64,000 nt of DNA from Marchantia polymorpha subsp. ruderalis (taxonomy: Eukaryota; Streptophyta; Marchantiopsida; Marchantiales; Marchantiaceae). Below, in pieces: positions 10,273 through 21,599 of this stretch (the first letter of the stretch is position 1; every line of letters starts with the position of its first letter). The stretch spans positions 21,020,501 through 21,084,500 of the forward strand of contig AP031353.1 of NCBI GenBank assembly GCA_037833965.1. The letters are read 5' to 3'. The notes below the pieces were generated by a model. It had not been told where the DNA came from and made no database searches. It worked only from the letters and a program-made list of their open reading frames with translations. The translations under genes were made by a program, and so were the position numbers.

Positions 10273-13200
10273 TGTGGTACCCCACTTTTGGCAATTTAGA
10301 GGAAATTAAAACATTTTTGGAAAACTGTACCCTGGCAGCATTGTAAATAGCCTTCGGTATATCAAAACAGAGCGAATCGGGAAGATCGCGGGGATTCTCG
10401 AGGGATCTTGTAGAATCTGGGATTTGGGGTGCCGCAGTAAGGACAGGCACCACCCTCCCTGCGAGCTCTGCAGTTAGGATCTCTACGGCGCAAGGCGCAA
10501 AACCCGCCTTCGGAGGTTGCGTCCGCGGCTGTAGGGAAACCCTCCATAATTAGGTCAACCCTCGGGCGCCTTGACCAAGTTAGGATCCCGTTGGAAAGAG
10601 CTCGACGCACTGATTCCAACGAGCCCAAGAACGCTTGGAACGGATGAGGACTTAGAGAGTTATCGATATTGGAAGAAATGGAGGCGGTCGCCTACGGCGG
10701 AAAGAGTTCGCCACCGGCGCGAATTCCGCCTACGCGGAAGGGGGAATCAAGTTTTGTCCTATGCGCGGACGAAGGCGTTCGCCTGTGCACAGGCGAAGTA
10801 GGGTTAGGGAAGGCGCGAAGTCCGCCTACGCACAGGCGTTCGCCTGTGCACCGGCACTTCGGCGTCGGCGGAAAATCCGCCTTGGGCCCTAGAAATGCGC
10901 CTTGTGAGGTAGAAAGTGTACGGCGCCTTCCGCGCCAGCGCGGCGCCGCGTACGTCGGAAGAGCCGCCAGAGTAATCAAATCGGTACGGGCCATGCGGAC
11001 GGGGAGGGTGGATGCGCTCTTGGACGGACGGAGTTGCGGCGGCGGAAGCGCCGACGAAGAGACAAGGAACGGACAGACTGGACGGAGACGGCTGACCACG
11101 GTCAACGCCTTCCGCGCCAGCGCGACGTAGCGCACGGAATTCGCCTGCGCACAGGCGAACGCCTGTGCACAGGAGGATGAAGTTCCGCACCGGCGGAGAA
11201 TCCGCCGAGGCTCCTGCCTGCGCACAGGCAGGAGTTGAACTTTTGTCCGACATGCGGACACACGCGTCAAGGCAGAGGGGGATTGGCCGAGGGGCGGTAC
11301 GAACAAGTGTACCGCGCAAGGCGGAAAACTCGCCTTCGGCGCTACGCCCCCATGTCCACAGGGTAATACGCTCGCGGAGTTCAAATCCGCCAATTCGAGC
11401 GTGAGAGTTTAATCGACGACGGCGGAGCGTGAAGCCGCGCGTGAGAGCGAAGACCGTTCCAGCGTACAGCCGGCGCGGCCATCAAGTGAGACGTTCTTCA
11501 CGACCAAGAGCCGACCATGACCTTCGACCGGGCGGCGGAGAACGTCCCATTCTTGAATTCGCGATTCCAATCTCTTGTGCGCGCTGCGCGCATCCATCTG
11601 CTGGCTGCGGAACATTCTCGACGTCGTCGCACAGGAGATTTCTTGTTGATTGAGGGAGAAGTGAGTGCGCATGATTTGGAATTGAGGGCGATTAGAGTTT
11701 GCCGAGAGAGAAAGAAGCGCGGGCAGTGCGGAAGTAGAATGAGCGGGCGAGCGAACCCCAGGAACGCAATGACGAGACCGAGCAGATTGCGGATGGTGCC
11801 ACTTCGCCTACCGCAGAACGGGCTGCGCGCTTTCGAGGAGCGCTTAATAGCAAGAAAGCTCGATTTCTTGCTATGGGGATGGAATTACATCTGTGCGAAT
11901 ATGGTGCGCGAGTGGCTAGAGCCACAGGGACCACCCTCGCGCGGATTGCGTCCGCATGTTGATCGGTGGACAGTCCAAGATTGGGCGCAGGCGTTGGGAA
12001 GATGTGCTGGCATGCCAGGGCATCTCCTTTTCGACAGTGAGAGCATCAAGGTGACCAAGCAAGAAGAGGCGCAATTTGTGGAGCTGTTCAAGACCGGAAG
12101 GTCTACCAAGAATGGGTACAGGACCCGTGATTACAAGGATCGATTTCGCCGGACTTTGTCCGCGGCGCTGATGCAATTACTGCAGCCGCACCGCGCCTGC
12201 TACATCACATTGTGGCAGGTCTCTTTTGTGGAGTGCGTCATCGAGGGAACTCCAATTCACTGGGCGAGCATCCTGCACAGGGTGATGCGACAGCACGCGT
12301 TTGAGGAGAAGGGGGGAACTCTAAACCATCTTTCTCCTTTCCTCATCAATTTTTATCGACAGCGGAATTGTTTGACAGCGGCGGAGCTTGAACATTTTCC
12401 GCCATTGTCCATCGACCATCCCGGGAAGTATGTGCGGGAGAACGAGGTCGACACTGATGCAGAGGAGTCACCGACTTCTACCCCATCAAGACGGAGGGGC
12501 GAAGGGAGACACACTCCTGCAGCGCGAGTGCCGCGGAAGCGGCGATGGAGGGAAGAGTCTGAAGAGGAGCAGCATCAAGAACCCTCTGCTCCCATTCGAC
12601 CGCGGCCGCTGTGCGAGCCATACAGCCGGCCGAAGCAGAAGGCACGCAGACTGGTGTTACCAGCTGACAGTGCGGACACGGCGACAATTGCGACGGAGAT
12701 AGGAAGTGCGTCGCCAGAGAGGCATGAGGAAGCGCGGACGACCGCAGGAGCGACGGGCCACGCTGCAACCTCGACGGGAGAAAGGCCGCCTACGGGCCAA
12801 GGGCCTCCGGAGTTACCACGTGCGATGCGGACAGATGTTCCGTTTGCGCACAGACGAGCCTCCGCGGACGGACGAGCCTCCGCGGACCGGCGAACACAAG
12901 TGGACGTGGATCTACGCTTACGCGTGGGAAGGAGCAGTCCGCCTGTGCACAGGCGCTCACCTGTGCACAGGTCGCCTGTGCACAGGTCGCCTCCACACGT
13001 GCCGCCTGTGCACAGGCAAGAATCACCCCCGTTCCAACGTAGGAAGGGGAAGGAGCCGGCGGAAGAACCGCCTACGAGACACCGGCCCTCGGGGCCAGAC
13101 CCTCCGGCGCACCACGCGCCGCAATTCGCGCCTTCGGCGCCAGGGCCTTCGAGCCGAGGAGATACGAGCAGAGAGCGTGCGGAGGCCGCACCATCGGCGG

Positions 13201-13384
13201 GAAGTCCGCCGATAGATGCGCCTTCGGCGGTAGGGCCTATGGGCCAAGGAACATCGGGCGTGCGGCCCCCGGCCATGTCGCCTTCGGCGATAGATGTCCG
13301 CGGCGCTACGCCTGCGGCGGACAAGGCGCCGGCAAATGCGCCTGCGCACGGGCCGGGCACAGCCCCCACGGACCGATCAAGGGA
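10273..13384 (+). mobile_element. B3 5' LTR, first 3112 bp
   Basis: It starts TGTGGTACCCCAC and stops inside its ORF at …GATCAAGGGA, where B4 begins. It matches 34688-37799 without any length change. The 1.2-kb stretch before the ORF (10273-11516) is GC-rich U3 with the GTTGGAAAGAGCTCG…AACGAGCCCAAGA module (10592-10633) and CGCCTGTGCACAGGCG palindromes (for example near 10779); no gene is seen in it. Confidence 0.9.
11517..13384 (+). pseudogene. LTR-encoded protein, B type, truncated by B4 insertion (first ~622 codons)
   Basis: It starts at MTFDRAAENVPFLNSRF and is open through the N-terminal domain and the Pro/Arg-rich middle (VHRRSPVHRSPVHR repeats) to the B4 boundary at 13384. The last five or so residues of the open frame come from B4. 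The C-terminal acidic and coiled-coil regions are lost. It is nearly identical to 35932-37799; visible protein differences include Gly/Asp in RRGEGRH, Ser/Asn in VGRSSPP and Ser/Thr in HRSPPHVP. Confidence 0.88.
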
Positions 13385-14328
13385 TGTAATAACCCACTAA
13401 AGGCTAAAACTGCAATATAGTGGTAGAAAGGTCGAACCCACAGGGACAGAGGAACACACAGGGTACAAAGTGTCACGTTTAACAGACTATTGATGAGTTT
13501 GAATTCTCAGGCGACTGTCACTCCCAGAAATACTGCAAGTGTCCACTCGGAGCGCACTCGGAGGTCGCACAGTGCAGCGTAACACACACACACACACACA
13601 CACCTGAAACTACAGAAACACAACCCAGAGATCCGTTAGGACCTCTACTCAAGATTTCAGGGGGGAAGTCTCTCAAGAGTACACTTAGCAAAGCTGCGGG
13701 CAGTGACTTCCAACTCCGGCTTTTACAACGCTTCCACTAGCTTGCTGCTAGTGTAGGAAACCCGGTTTGGACTACCTACTTCGGATCGAAGTCACTCATA
13801 CGCGGTGAACAACACTCTCAACTCACAAAACGCGCAGAGAACACAGGTCCGCACTGAAGGACTCACTGTGAAACATTCCAGTAACACAACAACAGTCTAT
13901 TGAAGAGTTTGAATTCTCAGGCGCTTGTCATTCCCAGAAATACTACAGGGGTTACCCTCAAGGCACCTGCTGCAGCGTAACCTGAATTCACAACCAAGGC
14001 TTACACGAAGTAGCAAAACTTCACTTTGGCATTCAGGGGAAAAATCCCAAGGAGTACAATCAGAAAGAAACACTCGAAGGTGTAGGGGCGAAACTGTTCA
14101 AGTATCTAACTAGTCACTGGCTCTGAGCATCGGCAGTCACCCGCAGGTGCAGATCCGAACTACTCAAGTCTCTAACCAATGGACTAGCTCTGAACATTCG
14201 GCCGAAGGCCTTCAGCTACAAAATGCGGAACGCTAAGTTGTAACTCCTCGTGCGTGGTGATAGAACTCAAGGACACAAACACGCAAAGGAAATGGGTTCC
14301 TGATCTGCACTTCTGATGGGAAAGAACC

Positions 14329-14357
14329 CCAGGCAAAACGCCTGGAACTATTTTATA
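14329..14357 (-). promoter_or_regulatory. B4 3' LTR TATA box and hairpin
   Basis: On the minus strand TATAAAATA (14357-14349) is followed by CCAGGC-GTTTT-GCCTGG (14345-14329). The distance equals that in the other LTRs. In the 3' LTR this region would define the R boundary of the RNA. Confidence 0.72.
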
Positions 14358-14393
14358 CCTTCTAAGTCCTAACAAACACTACACTGCACTACG

Positions 14394-17300
14394 CTACACG
14401 CCTGCACGGAACCACGCTACACTACACTCCGCGGAACCTGTACTACGTCTCCTGCGCGGCCGACTGCCGCGCACTAACTCTCTACCCTGCCACTCTTCCG
14501 CTCGACTGCGCAGTCCCAACCGCTGCAACGCCGCGGACACCTCCCCCTCGAGGGCGGTCATGGTATCCTGTGCCTTCGACAGAAAGGCCTCGAGCTTCTT
14601 CGCTACCTTCCGCCGACTCCTACTGTCGCCTGACAACAACCCGGCTGCGCGCAATTCAAACTCACGCAGTGTGAGTTTCTCCTGCGCCTTCACTTCCCAG
14701 TGGGCGTAGCCCTTGAGACAGTGGGCGACTCGCCTCGCCGTCTCCACCTTCGTGCGATCCGCCTCCTTCCTGCGATCCTCTTCAATCATCACTAATTGCG
14801 ATTCGGCTTCAGCACGTTGCGCTCTCAATTCGCCACACTCTGACTGCAACCTGCGGATTAATTCTTCATCCGCCTGCCGTGCGAGCTGACATTGTTCCAA
14901 CAACCGCGTCTGTCGCACGAGCTCCTCTGACAAAATCCGATTCTGGGCCTGCTCAGAGTTGAGTGCTTCCTTGACCTTCACCTGCTCCTTGGTGAGCTCG
15001 CCCAGTTTCTCATCCTTCATCTTCTCGGTGTGCTTGTAGAACTTCTGATTAAGCTTGTACTGACCCCACAAGCACGCATGCTTCTCCTTCAAGTCCCTCA
15101 ACTCCTGGTCCACTCTAGCTAATAGCTTCCTGGTGTGGACTTTAGTGCGAGTCCGCCTGCGCACTAACTCGATGTAAGATCCCGGCTGGAGTGGGTCGGC
15201 GTATTTATCGACCTTGCGATCCAAGTACCGCAGCAACGGAATCACCTGCTCAGAGAGCGCCGCCGCCGGCGCTCCAACAATTTCCTCCTCCTCCTCCTCG
15301 GTGTCTTCTGCTCCTGACATTTCTTCCGTGGAGCCTCCGTCGTCATCATCCGAGTGGAGAATTTCAGTCGCCATTGATTGCGTCGGCGACTGCCCCGAGT
15401 GGGGCTGCACGTCATCGACGTGTGCTGCCTGCGAAGGCACGGCTGCAGCCTCGCTGCTCGTCGCCAAAATGTCTAAGGCGGAAGGCGAATGTACCCGAGC
15501 GGCATCCCCGTCGCTCGCTGGTTGATTGCCTACCGCGTTCTCTCTGTCGCCGTCGTCCGTCGCCGAAGGCGATCGAGCGGAGGGTGACTGCGCGGGGTTT
15601 GATTGCGCATCGCGCATCGAAATTTCATCCCGCGGACAGTCACTCCGCTCCATCGTCTGCTGCTCCCTTGATCGGTCCGTGGGGACTGTGCCCGGCCCGT
15701 GCGCAGGCGCATTTGCCGGCGCCTTGTCCGCCGCAGGCGTAGCGCCGCGGACATCTATCGCCGAAGGCGACATGGCCGGGGGCCGCACGCCCGTTGTTCC
15801 TTGGCCTATAGGCCCTACCGCCGAAGGCGCATCTATCGGCGGACTTCCCGCCGATGGTGCGGCCTCCGCACGCTCTCTGCTCGTATCTCCTCGGCTCGAA
15901 GGCCCTGGCGCCGAAGGCGCAAATTGCGGCGCGTGGTGCGCCGGAGGGTCTGGCCCCGAGGGCCGGTGTGTCGTAGGCGGTTCTTCCGCCGGCTCCTTCC
16001 CCTTCCTGCGTTGGAACGGGGGTGATTCTTGCCTGTGCACAGGCGGCACGTGTGGAGGTGTCCTGTGCACAGGCGACCTGTGCACAGGCGACCTGTGCAC
16101 AGGCGACCTGTGCACAGGTGAGCGCCTGTGCACAGGCGGACTGCTCCTTCCCACGCGTAAGCGTAGATCCACGTCCACTTGTGTTCGCCGGTCCGCGGAG
16201 GCTCGTCCGTCCGCGGAGGTTTGCCTGTGCGCAAACGGAACATCTGTCCGCATCGCACGTGGTAACTCCGGAGGCCCTTGGCCCGTAGGCGGCCTCTCTC
16301 CCGTCGAGGTTGCAGCGTGGCCCGTCGCTCCTGCGGTCGTCCGCGCTTCCTCTCGCCTCTCAGGCGACGCACTTCCTATCTCCGTCGCAATTGTCGCCGT
16401 GTCCGCACTGTCAGCTGGTAACACCAGTCTGCGTGCCTTCTGCTTCGGCCGGCTGTATGGCTCGCACAGCGGCCGCGGTCGAATGGGAGCAGAGGGTTCT
16501 TGATGCTGCTCCTCTTCAGACTCTTCCCTCCATCGCCGCTTCCGCGGCACTCGCGCTGCAGGAGTGTGTCTCCCTTCGTCCCTCCGTCTTGATGGGGTAG
16601 AAGTTGGTGACTCCTCTGCATCAGTATCGACCTCGTTCTCCCGCACATACTTCCCGGGATGGTCGATGGACAATGGCGGAAAATGTTCAAGCTCCGCCGC
16701 TGTCAAACAATTCCGCTGTCGATAAAAATTGATGAGGAAAGGAGAAAGATGGTTTAGAGTTCCCCCCTTCTCCTCAAACGCGTGCTGTCGCATCACCCTG
16801 TGCAAGATGCTCGCCCAGTGAATTGGAGTTCCCTCGATGACGCACTCCACAAAAGAGACCTGCCACAATGTGATGTAGCAGGCGCAGTGCGGCTGCAGTA
16901 ATTGCATCAGCGCGGCGGACAAAGTCCGGCGAAATCGATCCTTGTAATCACGGGTCCTGTACCCATTCTTGGTAGACCTCCCGGTCTTGAACAGCTCTAC
17001 AAATTGCGCCTCTTCTTGCTTGGTCACCTTGATGCTCTCACTGTCGAAAAGGAGATGCCCTGGCATGCCAGCACATCTTCCCAACGCCTGCGCCCAATCT
17101 TGGACTGTCCACCGGTCAACATGCGGACGCAATCCGCGCGAGGGTGGTCCCTGTGGCTCTAGCCACTCGCGCATCATATTCGCACAGATGTAATTCCATC
17201 CCCATAGCAAGAAATCGAGCTTTCTTGCTATTAAGCGCTCCTCGAAAGCGCGCAGCCCGTTCTGCGGTAGGCGAAGTGGCACCATCCGCAATCTGCTCGG

Positions 17301-17561
17301 TCTCGTCATTGCGTTCCTGGGGTTCGCTCGCCCGCTCATTCTACTTCCGCACCGCCCGGGTTTCTTTCTCTCTCGGCAAACTCTAATCGCCCTCAATTCC
17401 AAATCACGCGCACTCACTTCTCCCTCAATCAACAAGAAATCTCCTGTGTGACAACGTCGAGAATGTTCCGCAGCCAGCAGATGGATGCGCGCAGCGCGCA
17501 CAAGAGATTGGAATCGCGAATTCAAGAATGGGACGTCCTCCGCCGCCCGGTCGAAGGTCAT
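14394..17561 (-). CDS. LTR-encoded protein, B type, intact (1055 aa, unknown function)
   Basis: Open from MTFDRAAEDVPFLNSRF to the conserved tail SAECSVAWFRAGV. Order: B-specific N-terminal segment (1-84), a second conserved Met at AACGCA-ATG (MTRPSRLRMVPLRLPQ), the conserved domain to ~310 (FLLWGWNYIC, WTVQDWAQALGRCAG, YRTRDYKDRFRR, GTLNHLSPFLINFYRQRN), a disordered Pro/Arg-rich middle, an acidic DDDD/EEEEEE stretch, LLRYLDRKVDKYADPL, and a coiled coil (~800-920). It is 10 residues longer than the 5' LTR copy because two extra 15-bp palindromic units sit at 16031-16139. A short antisense-looking overlap with other frames is compositional. Function unknown; possibly nucleic-acid binding given the basic tail. 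Confidence 0.8.
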   Translation of the reverse strand: MTFDRAAEDVPFLNSRFQSLVRAARIHLLAAEHSRRCHTGDFLLIEGEVSARDLELRAIRVCRERKKPGRCGSRMSGRANPRNAMTRPSRLRMVPLRLPQNGLRAFEERLIARKLDFLLWGWNYICANMMREWLEPQGPPSRGLRPHVDRWTVQDWAQALGRCAGMPGHLLFDSESIKVTKQEEAQFVELFKTGRSTKNGYRTRDYKDRFRRTLSAALMQLLQPHCACYITLWQVSFVECVIEGTPIHWASILHRVMRQHAFEEKGGTLNHLSPFLINFYRQRNCLTAAELEHFPPLSIDHPGKYVRENEVDTDAEESPTSTPSRRRDEGRHTPAARVPRKRRWREESEEEQHQEPSAPIRPRPLCEPYSRPKQKARRLVLPADSADTATIATEIGSASPERREEARTTAGATGHAATSTGERPPTGQGPPELPRAMRTDVPFAHRQTSADGRASADRRTQVDVDLRLRVGRSSPPVHRRSPVHRSPVHRSPVHRSPVHRTPPHVPPVHRQESPPFQRRKGKEPAEEPPTTHRPSGPDPPAHHAPQFAPSAPGPSSRGDTSRERAEAAPSAGSPPIDAPSAVGPIGQGTTGVRPPAMSPSAIDVRGATPAADKAPANAPAHGPGTVPTDRSREQQTMERSDCPRDEISMRDAQSNPAQSPSARSPSATDDGDRENAVGNQPASDGDAARVHSPSALDILATSSEAAAVPSQAAHVDDVQPHSGQSPTQSMATEILHSDDDDGGSTEEMSGAEDTEEEEEEIVGAPAAALSEQVIPLLRYLDRKVDKYADPLQPGSYIELVRRRTRTKVHTRKLLARVDQELRDLKEKHACLWGQYKLNQKFYKHTEKMKDEKLGELTKEQVKVKEALNSEQAQNRILSEELVRQTRLLEQCQLARQADEELIRRLQSECGELRAQRAEAESQLVMIEEDRRKEADRTKVETARRVAHCLKGYAHWEVKAQEKLTLREFELRAAGLLSGDSRSRRKVAKKLEAFLSKAQDTMTALEGEVSAALQRLGLRSRAEEWQGRELVRGSRPRRRRSTGSAECSVAWFRAGV
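16031..16139 (-). repeat. Array of CCTGTGCACAGG palindromes inside the ORF
   Basis: Six copies of the palindrome CCTGTGCACAGG, four of them at 15-bp spacing, encode the VHRSP repeats of the LTR protein. The matching part of the 5' LTR (27158-27235) has four copies. The unit keeps the reading frame because its period is 15 bp. Confidence 0.85.
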
Positions 17562-18720
17562 GGTCGGCTCTTGGTCGTGAAGAACGTCTCACTTGATGGC
17601 CGCGCCGGCTGTACGCTGGAACGGTCTTCGCTCTCACGCGCGGCTTCACGCTCCGCCGTCGTTGATTAAACTCTCACGCTCGAATTGGCGGATTTGAACT
17701 CCGCGAGCGTGTCACCCTGCGGACATGGGGGCGTAGCGCCGAAGGCGAGTTTTCCGCCTTGCGCGGTACACTTGTTCGTACCGCCCCTCGGCCAATCCCC
17801 CTCTGCCTTGACGCGTGTGTCCGCATGTCGGACAAAAGTTCAACTCCTGCCTGTGCGCAGGCAAGAGCCTCGGCGGATTCTCCGCCGGCGCGGAACTTGA
17901 ACATCCTCCTGTGCACAGGCGTTCGCCTGTGCGCAGGCGAATTCCGTCCGCGGCGCTGCGCTGGCGCGGAAGGCGTTGACCGTGGTCAGCCGTCTCCGTC
18001 CAGTCTGTCCGTTCCTTGTCTCTCCGTCGGCGCTTCCGCCGCCGCAACTCCGTCCGTCCAAGAGCGCATCCACCCGTGCCGTCCGCATGGTCCGTACCGA
18101 TTGGATTACTCTGGCGGCTCTTCCGACGTACGCGGCGCTGCGCTGGCGCGGAAGGCGCCGTACACTTTCTACCTCACAAGGCGCATTTCTAGGGCCCAAG
18201 GCGGATTTTCCGCCGACGCCGAAGCGCCTGTGCACAGGCGGCCTGTGCGTAGGCGGACTTCGCGCCTCCCCTAACCCTACTTCGCCTGTGCACAGGCGAA
18301 GGCCTTCGTCCGCGCATAGGACAAAACTTGATTCCCCCTTCCGCGTAGGCGGAATTCGCGCCGGTGGCGAAATCCTTCCGCCGTAGGCGACCGCCTCCGT
18401 TTCTTCCACTAGCGATAACTCCCTAAGTCCTCATCCGTTCCAAGCGTTCTTGGGCTCGTTGGAATCAGTGCGTCGAGCTCTTTCCAACGAAATCCTAACT
18501 TGGTCAAGGCGCCCGAGGGTTGACCTAATTATGGAGGTCCTAACCTGTCCTTACTGCGGCACCCCAAATCCCAGATTCTACAAGATCCCTCGAGAATCCC
18601 CGCGATCTTCCGGATTCACTCTGTTTTGATGTACCGAAGGCTATTTACAATGCTGCCAGGGTACAGTTTTCCAAAAATGTTTTAATTTCCTCAAAATTGC
18701 CAAAAGTGGGGTACCACATG

Positions 18721-18731
18721 CCCCCCTCCTC
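18721..18731 (-). other. Polypurine tract of B4
   Basis: On the minus strand GAGGAGGGGGG is followed by CA and then the 3' LTR start TGTGG. This is the expected plus-strand primer of an LTR retrotransposon. The pol stop codon lies only about 25 bases upstream, so there is no room for an env-like gene. Confidence 0.88.
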
Positions 18732-18755
18732 AATTGTGAGCGCCCACGCGAACAC

Positions 18756-21596
18756 TCACATGTGGTATTTCTTCAACCGCCACCCGTTCCCTCGGGTGCC
18801 TAACAAATCGCCGGCCAGGTCCGCAAGTTGGATGGATCCATTCGGGAAGACTTCGACAACCCTGTAAGGTCCCATCCATCTTAGGTGCAGTTTGCCTGGG
18901 AATCTGGCATGCCTGCTGTCGTAGAGCAATGCCAAATCACCCGCCTGCAGTAGTACCGGTTTGATCTTTTTATCGTATCTCTCCTTTCGGCGGAGCTGGA
19001 TTTTCCTGGTGCGATCTTCGGCGTCTCGTCTCCTCTCCTCCAGCAGCGTGACCTCCTGTAACCTGTAGAGCTGACTCTCCTCTGCGCCCATCCTCTGCAA
19101 ATCCAACGTTCGTTGGGTGGGTACTTCAAATTCGATCGGGAGGATCGGGTGTTGCCCATACACCAGAAAGTATGGTGTCTGTTTGGTCGTGATCTTCTCA
19201 GCTGTGCGGTACGCCCATAGAGCGGCTGCTAGCTTCGTATCCCAGTCGTGAGCGTGATTCACCGTGACCTTGAGTAGTATTTTACACAGCAGACCATTGG
19301 ACTTCTCCGTCAGTCCATTTGCCTTGGGATTGTATGGAGTAGTCTTCCGGTGCTTGATGTGGAAGTACCGTGTCAGATCTTCGATGATCTGATTCAGAAA
19401 ATGCGTGCCCCGGTCGCTGACTAGCTCTAAGGGACATCCGTAGCGTGTGATGATCGACTCAAACAAGAATGCTGCCACTGTGGCAGCATCATCCCTTCTG
19501 GTGGCCCTGGCCTCTACCATTTTGGTGGCGTAGTCCGTTGCTACCAGAATGTAGCGCCTTCGTGTACTTCTAGTCACTGGTTGTATCGGCCCTACAAAGT
19601 CAATACCCCACTTTTCGAAAGGTGCTAGAGGCATGATGGGAGTCAGGGGCCAGCGTGTTGTAGGCGTCGGTCTCCCCGTCCTCTAGCAACTGTCGCACTT
19701 GCGGATGTAATCGAGAACATCCTTAAACATGGTCGGCCACCAGTATCCCGCATTTAGGATCTTTGTGACCGTGTTCCTGGTGGCATAGTGTCCACCCGCC
19801 TCCTCTGTATGCATCGCACTCACTATTCTTGGTACCTCTGATTCCTCCAGGCATCTGCATAAGCGCTCATCTGCCATCTTCTTGAACAAAACCCCCTGCT
19901 GGAGTTGGTACGGGCCTGCCTTATGAATAAAGACAGTTCGCTGTTCCAAATCCATGCCTTCGGGACACTGGAGGGTTAGCAGATATCGATACAGGTCGGC
20001 ATAGCGGGACTCATGTCCTGCAGACAACTGAAATAACTCTTCATCTGGAAAATCGTCCACCAATTCCTCCTCTGTCGGCTGGGTCCATAATCGGGACAAG
20101 TAATCCGCATTTTCGTGGTGCACCCCTTTTCTGGTCTGGACTGTGTAGGTGAACTCTTGTAGTAACAACACCCACCTGGCGATGCGACCGGATAGGTCGG
20201 CTTTCTTGACTAGGTGTTGCAATGCGTAGTGGTCCACATGGAACACAAACTCGTAGCAGATTAGGTAGTGACGGAACTTTTTACAGGAGTACACCATCCC
20301 CAACGCTTCTCTCTCCGTCGTGGTGTACTTCCGCTCTGCTAGAGACAGCTGTCGGCTCGCGAAGTAGATCGGGTAGTCCTTTTTGTTGTCATCCTTTTGA
20401 CTCAGTACTACACCGATGGCGAATGCCGAGGTGTCAACGTAAACATGGAATGGTCGATTCCAGTCTGGACTCCTGAGTACGGGAGCAGTCGTGAGTTTCG
20501 CTTTAAGAGTCTCAAATGCTGACTGCTGGTTCGCACCCCAAGCATAAGGCTCGTCCTTCTTCAACAACTTGGTCAGGTCCGCCGCCAGTATTGCATACAG
20601 GTGTATGAATCTTCGGTAGTAGCCCACATGACCCAGGAATGCTCGCAGCTCTCTTAGATTCGTGGGTGGCTCAAGCTCGAGTATAACCTTGACCTTCTCG
20701 ACGTCCACCGCAATGCCTTCTGCCGAGACCCGATGACCCAACAAGATCCCACTAGTCATGAAGAAAAAGCACTTCTCGGGATGCAGTGATAAACTGCTCT
20801 CTCTACATTTATCGAAGGTCTGCTTCAAGTGACTTAGGTGTTCAGACCGCTTCCCAAAGACACAGAAGTCATCTATGAATATTTCCAGGAACTTCCTCAG
20901 TTGTTCCTGAAAGATATTGGTCATCATCCGTTGAAAGGTGGCAGGCGCGTTGCACAGACCGAAGGGCATCTTGTGGTATGCGTAAGTTCCCCAGTCGGTT
21001 GTGAACGTAGTTTTATCCTTGTCCTGTTCACGGATAGACACCTGATTGTAACCTGAGAACCCATCCAGGAAGCTATAACATTCATGTCCGGCAACATGGT
21101 CTAGAATGGCATCCGTGAATGGTAACGGGTGATGATCCTTGCGTGTTGCTGCATTCAACTTCCGGAAATCCTGACACACTCGTATCTTACCCGTCAACTT
21201 CTTGGGTACGATAACAATCGGCGACACCCACTCACTGCTGAGCACAGGGTAAATAATACCAGCGCTCAAGTACTTATCTATCTCCTCTTTAACTAGCAAG
21301 GAGTATTTTGGGTTGAGGCGATACTGGCGCTGTCGTATAGGTACTGAGTCGTCCAGTAAATCGATACGGTGTTCCCCATACCGTGCAGGTATCCCCTTCA
21401 TGTCTTCGATCTTCCAGGCGAAGACGTCGACATAATGGCTAAGGAATGCCTGTACTTTCCTTAGCTCGTCTCCTCTCACTGCGCTTGATACCTTCAAGCG
21501 CTTGCCGGGACTGAGTTGTACTTCGTGACAGTCACTAGGGTCGACAATGCCCTCGGTGTGACTCGTCTCACTCCTTCCCAGTCCCACAGTTAATTG
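18756..21596 (-). pseudogene. pol: pol: reverse transcriptase, RNase H, integrase (one nonsense codon)
   Basis: In the same frame as gag-pro, beginning directly after the UAG at 21597-21599. Seen in order: RT (KIRVCQDFRKLN, YSFLDGFSGYNQ, KMPFGLCNAPATFQ, IFIDDFCVFG as the catalytic Asp-Asp box), RNase H (HVYVDTSAFAIGVVLS, TTEREALG, ADYLSRL), the integrase zinc finger (His-His … CDSC), the integrase core (GIDFVGP, SDRGTHFLN, ANGLTEKSN = D,D,E) and a GPY motif near the end. No chromodomain. CAG has become TAG at 19685-19683, in the linker between the zinc finger and the core, so full Pol cannot be made without suppression. The sister copy has Gln here. Non-chromovirus Ty3/gypsy; kinship with Athila/Tat is only inferred. 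Confidence 0.93.
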
Positions 21597-21599
21597 CTA
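21591..21599 (-). promoter_or_regulatory. Probable stop-codon readthrough signal UAG CAA UUA between pro and pol
   Basis: The gag-pro frame ends in TAG followed by CAA TTA, the UAG-CAR-YYA context known from tobamovirus leaky stops. The downstream pol frame is the same frame, with no other stop until the Pol nonsense codon. The second copy has the identical nonamer at 31626-31634. Confidence 0.8.

Larger units (their letters stand above)
13385..18718 (-). mobile_element. B4 3' LTR (5334 bp)
   Basis: It runs from TGTGGTACCCC at 18718 to TTATTACA at 13385 on the minus strand. It contains the intact 1055-codon ORF (14394-17561). 13385-14390 is the R-U5 part with the TATA box (14349-14357) and hairpin (14329-14345). 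17562-18718 is U3 leader with short palindromes and no gene. Compared with the 5' LTR it has lost ~83 bp near 18535. Confidence 0.92.

Noticed and set aside
16031-16139. CRISPR-like array
   Set aside because: The units are 12-16-bp palindromes 15 bp apart inside a coding frame, with no unique spacers and no cas genes, in a eukaryotic retrotransposon.
15526-16503. 325-codon open frame antisense to the LTR ORF (also 315 codons at 26652-27599 and 36990-37937, 264 at 12575-13369)
   Set aside because: It covers only the repetitive Pro/Arg-rich, GC-rich middle of the sense ORF, varies with the palindrome copy number, and shows no domain. It is a compositional shadow of the sense frame.
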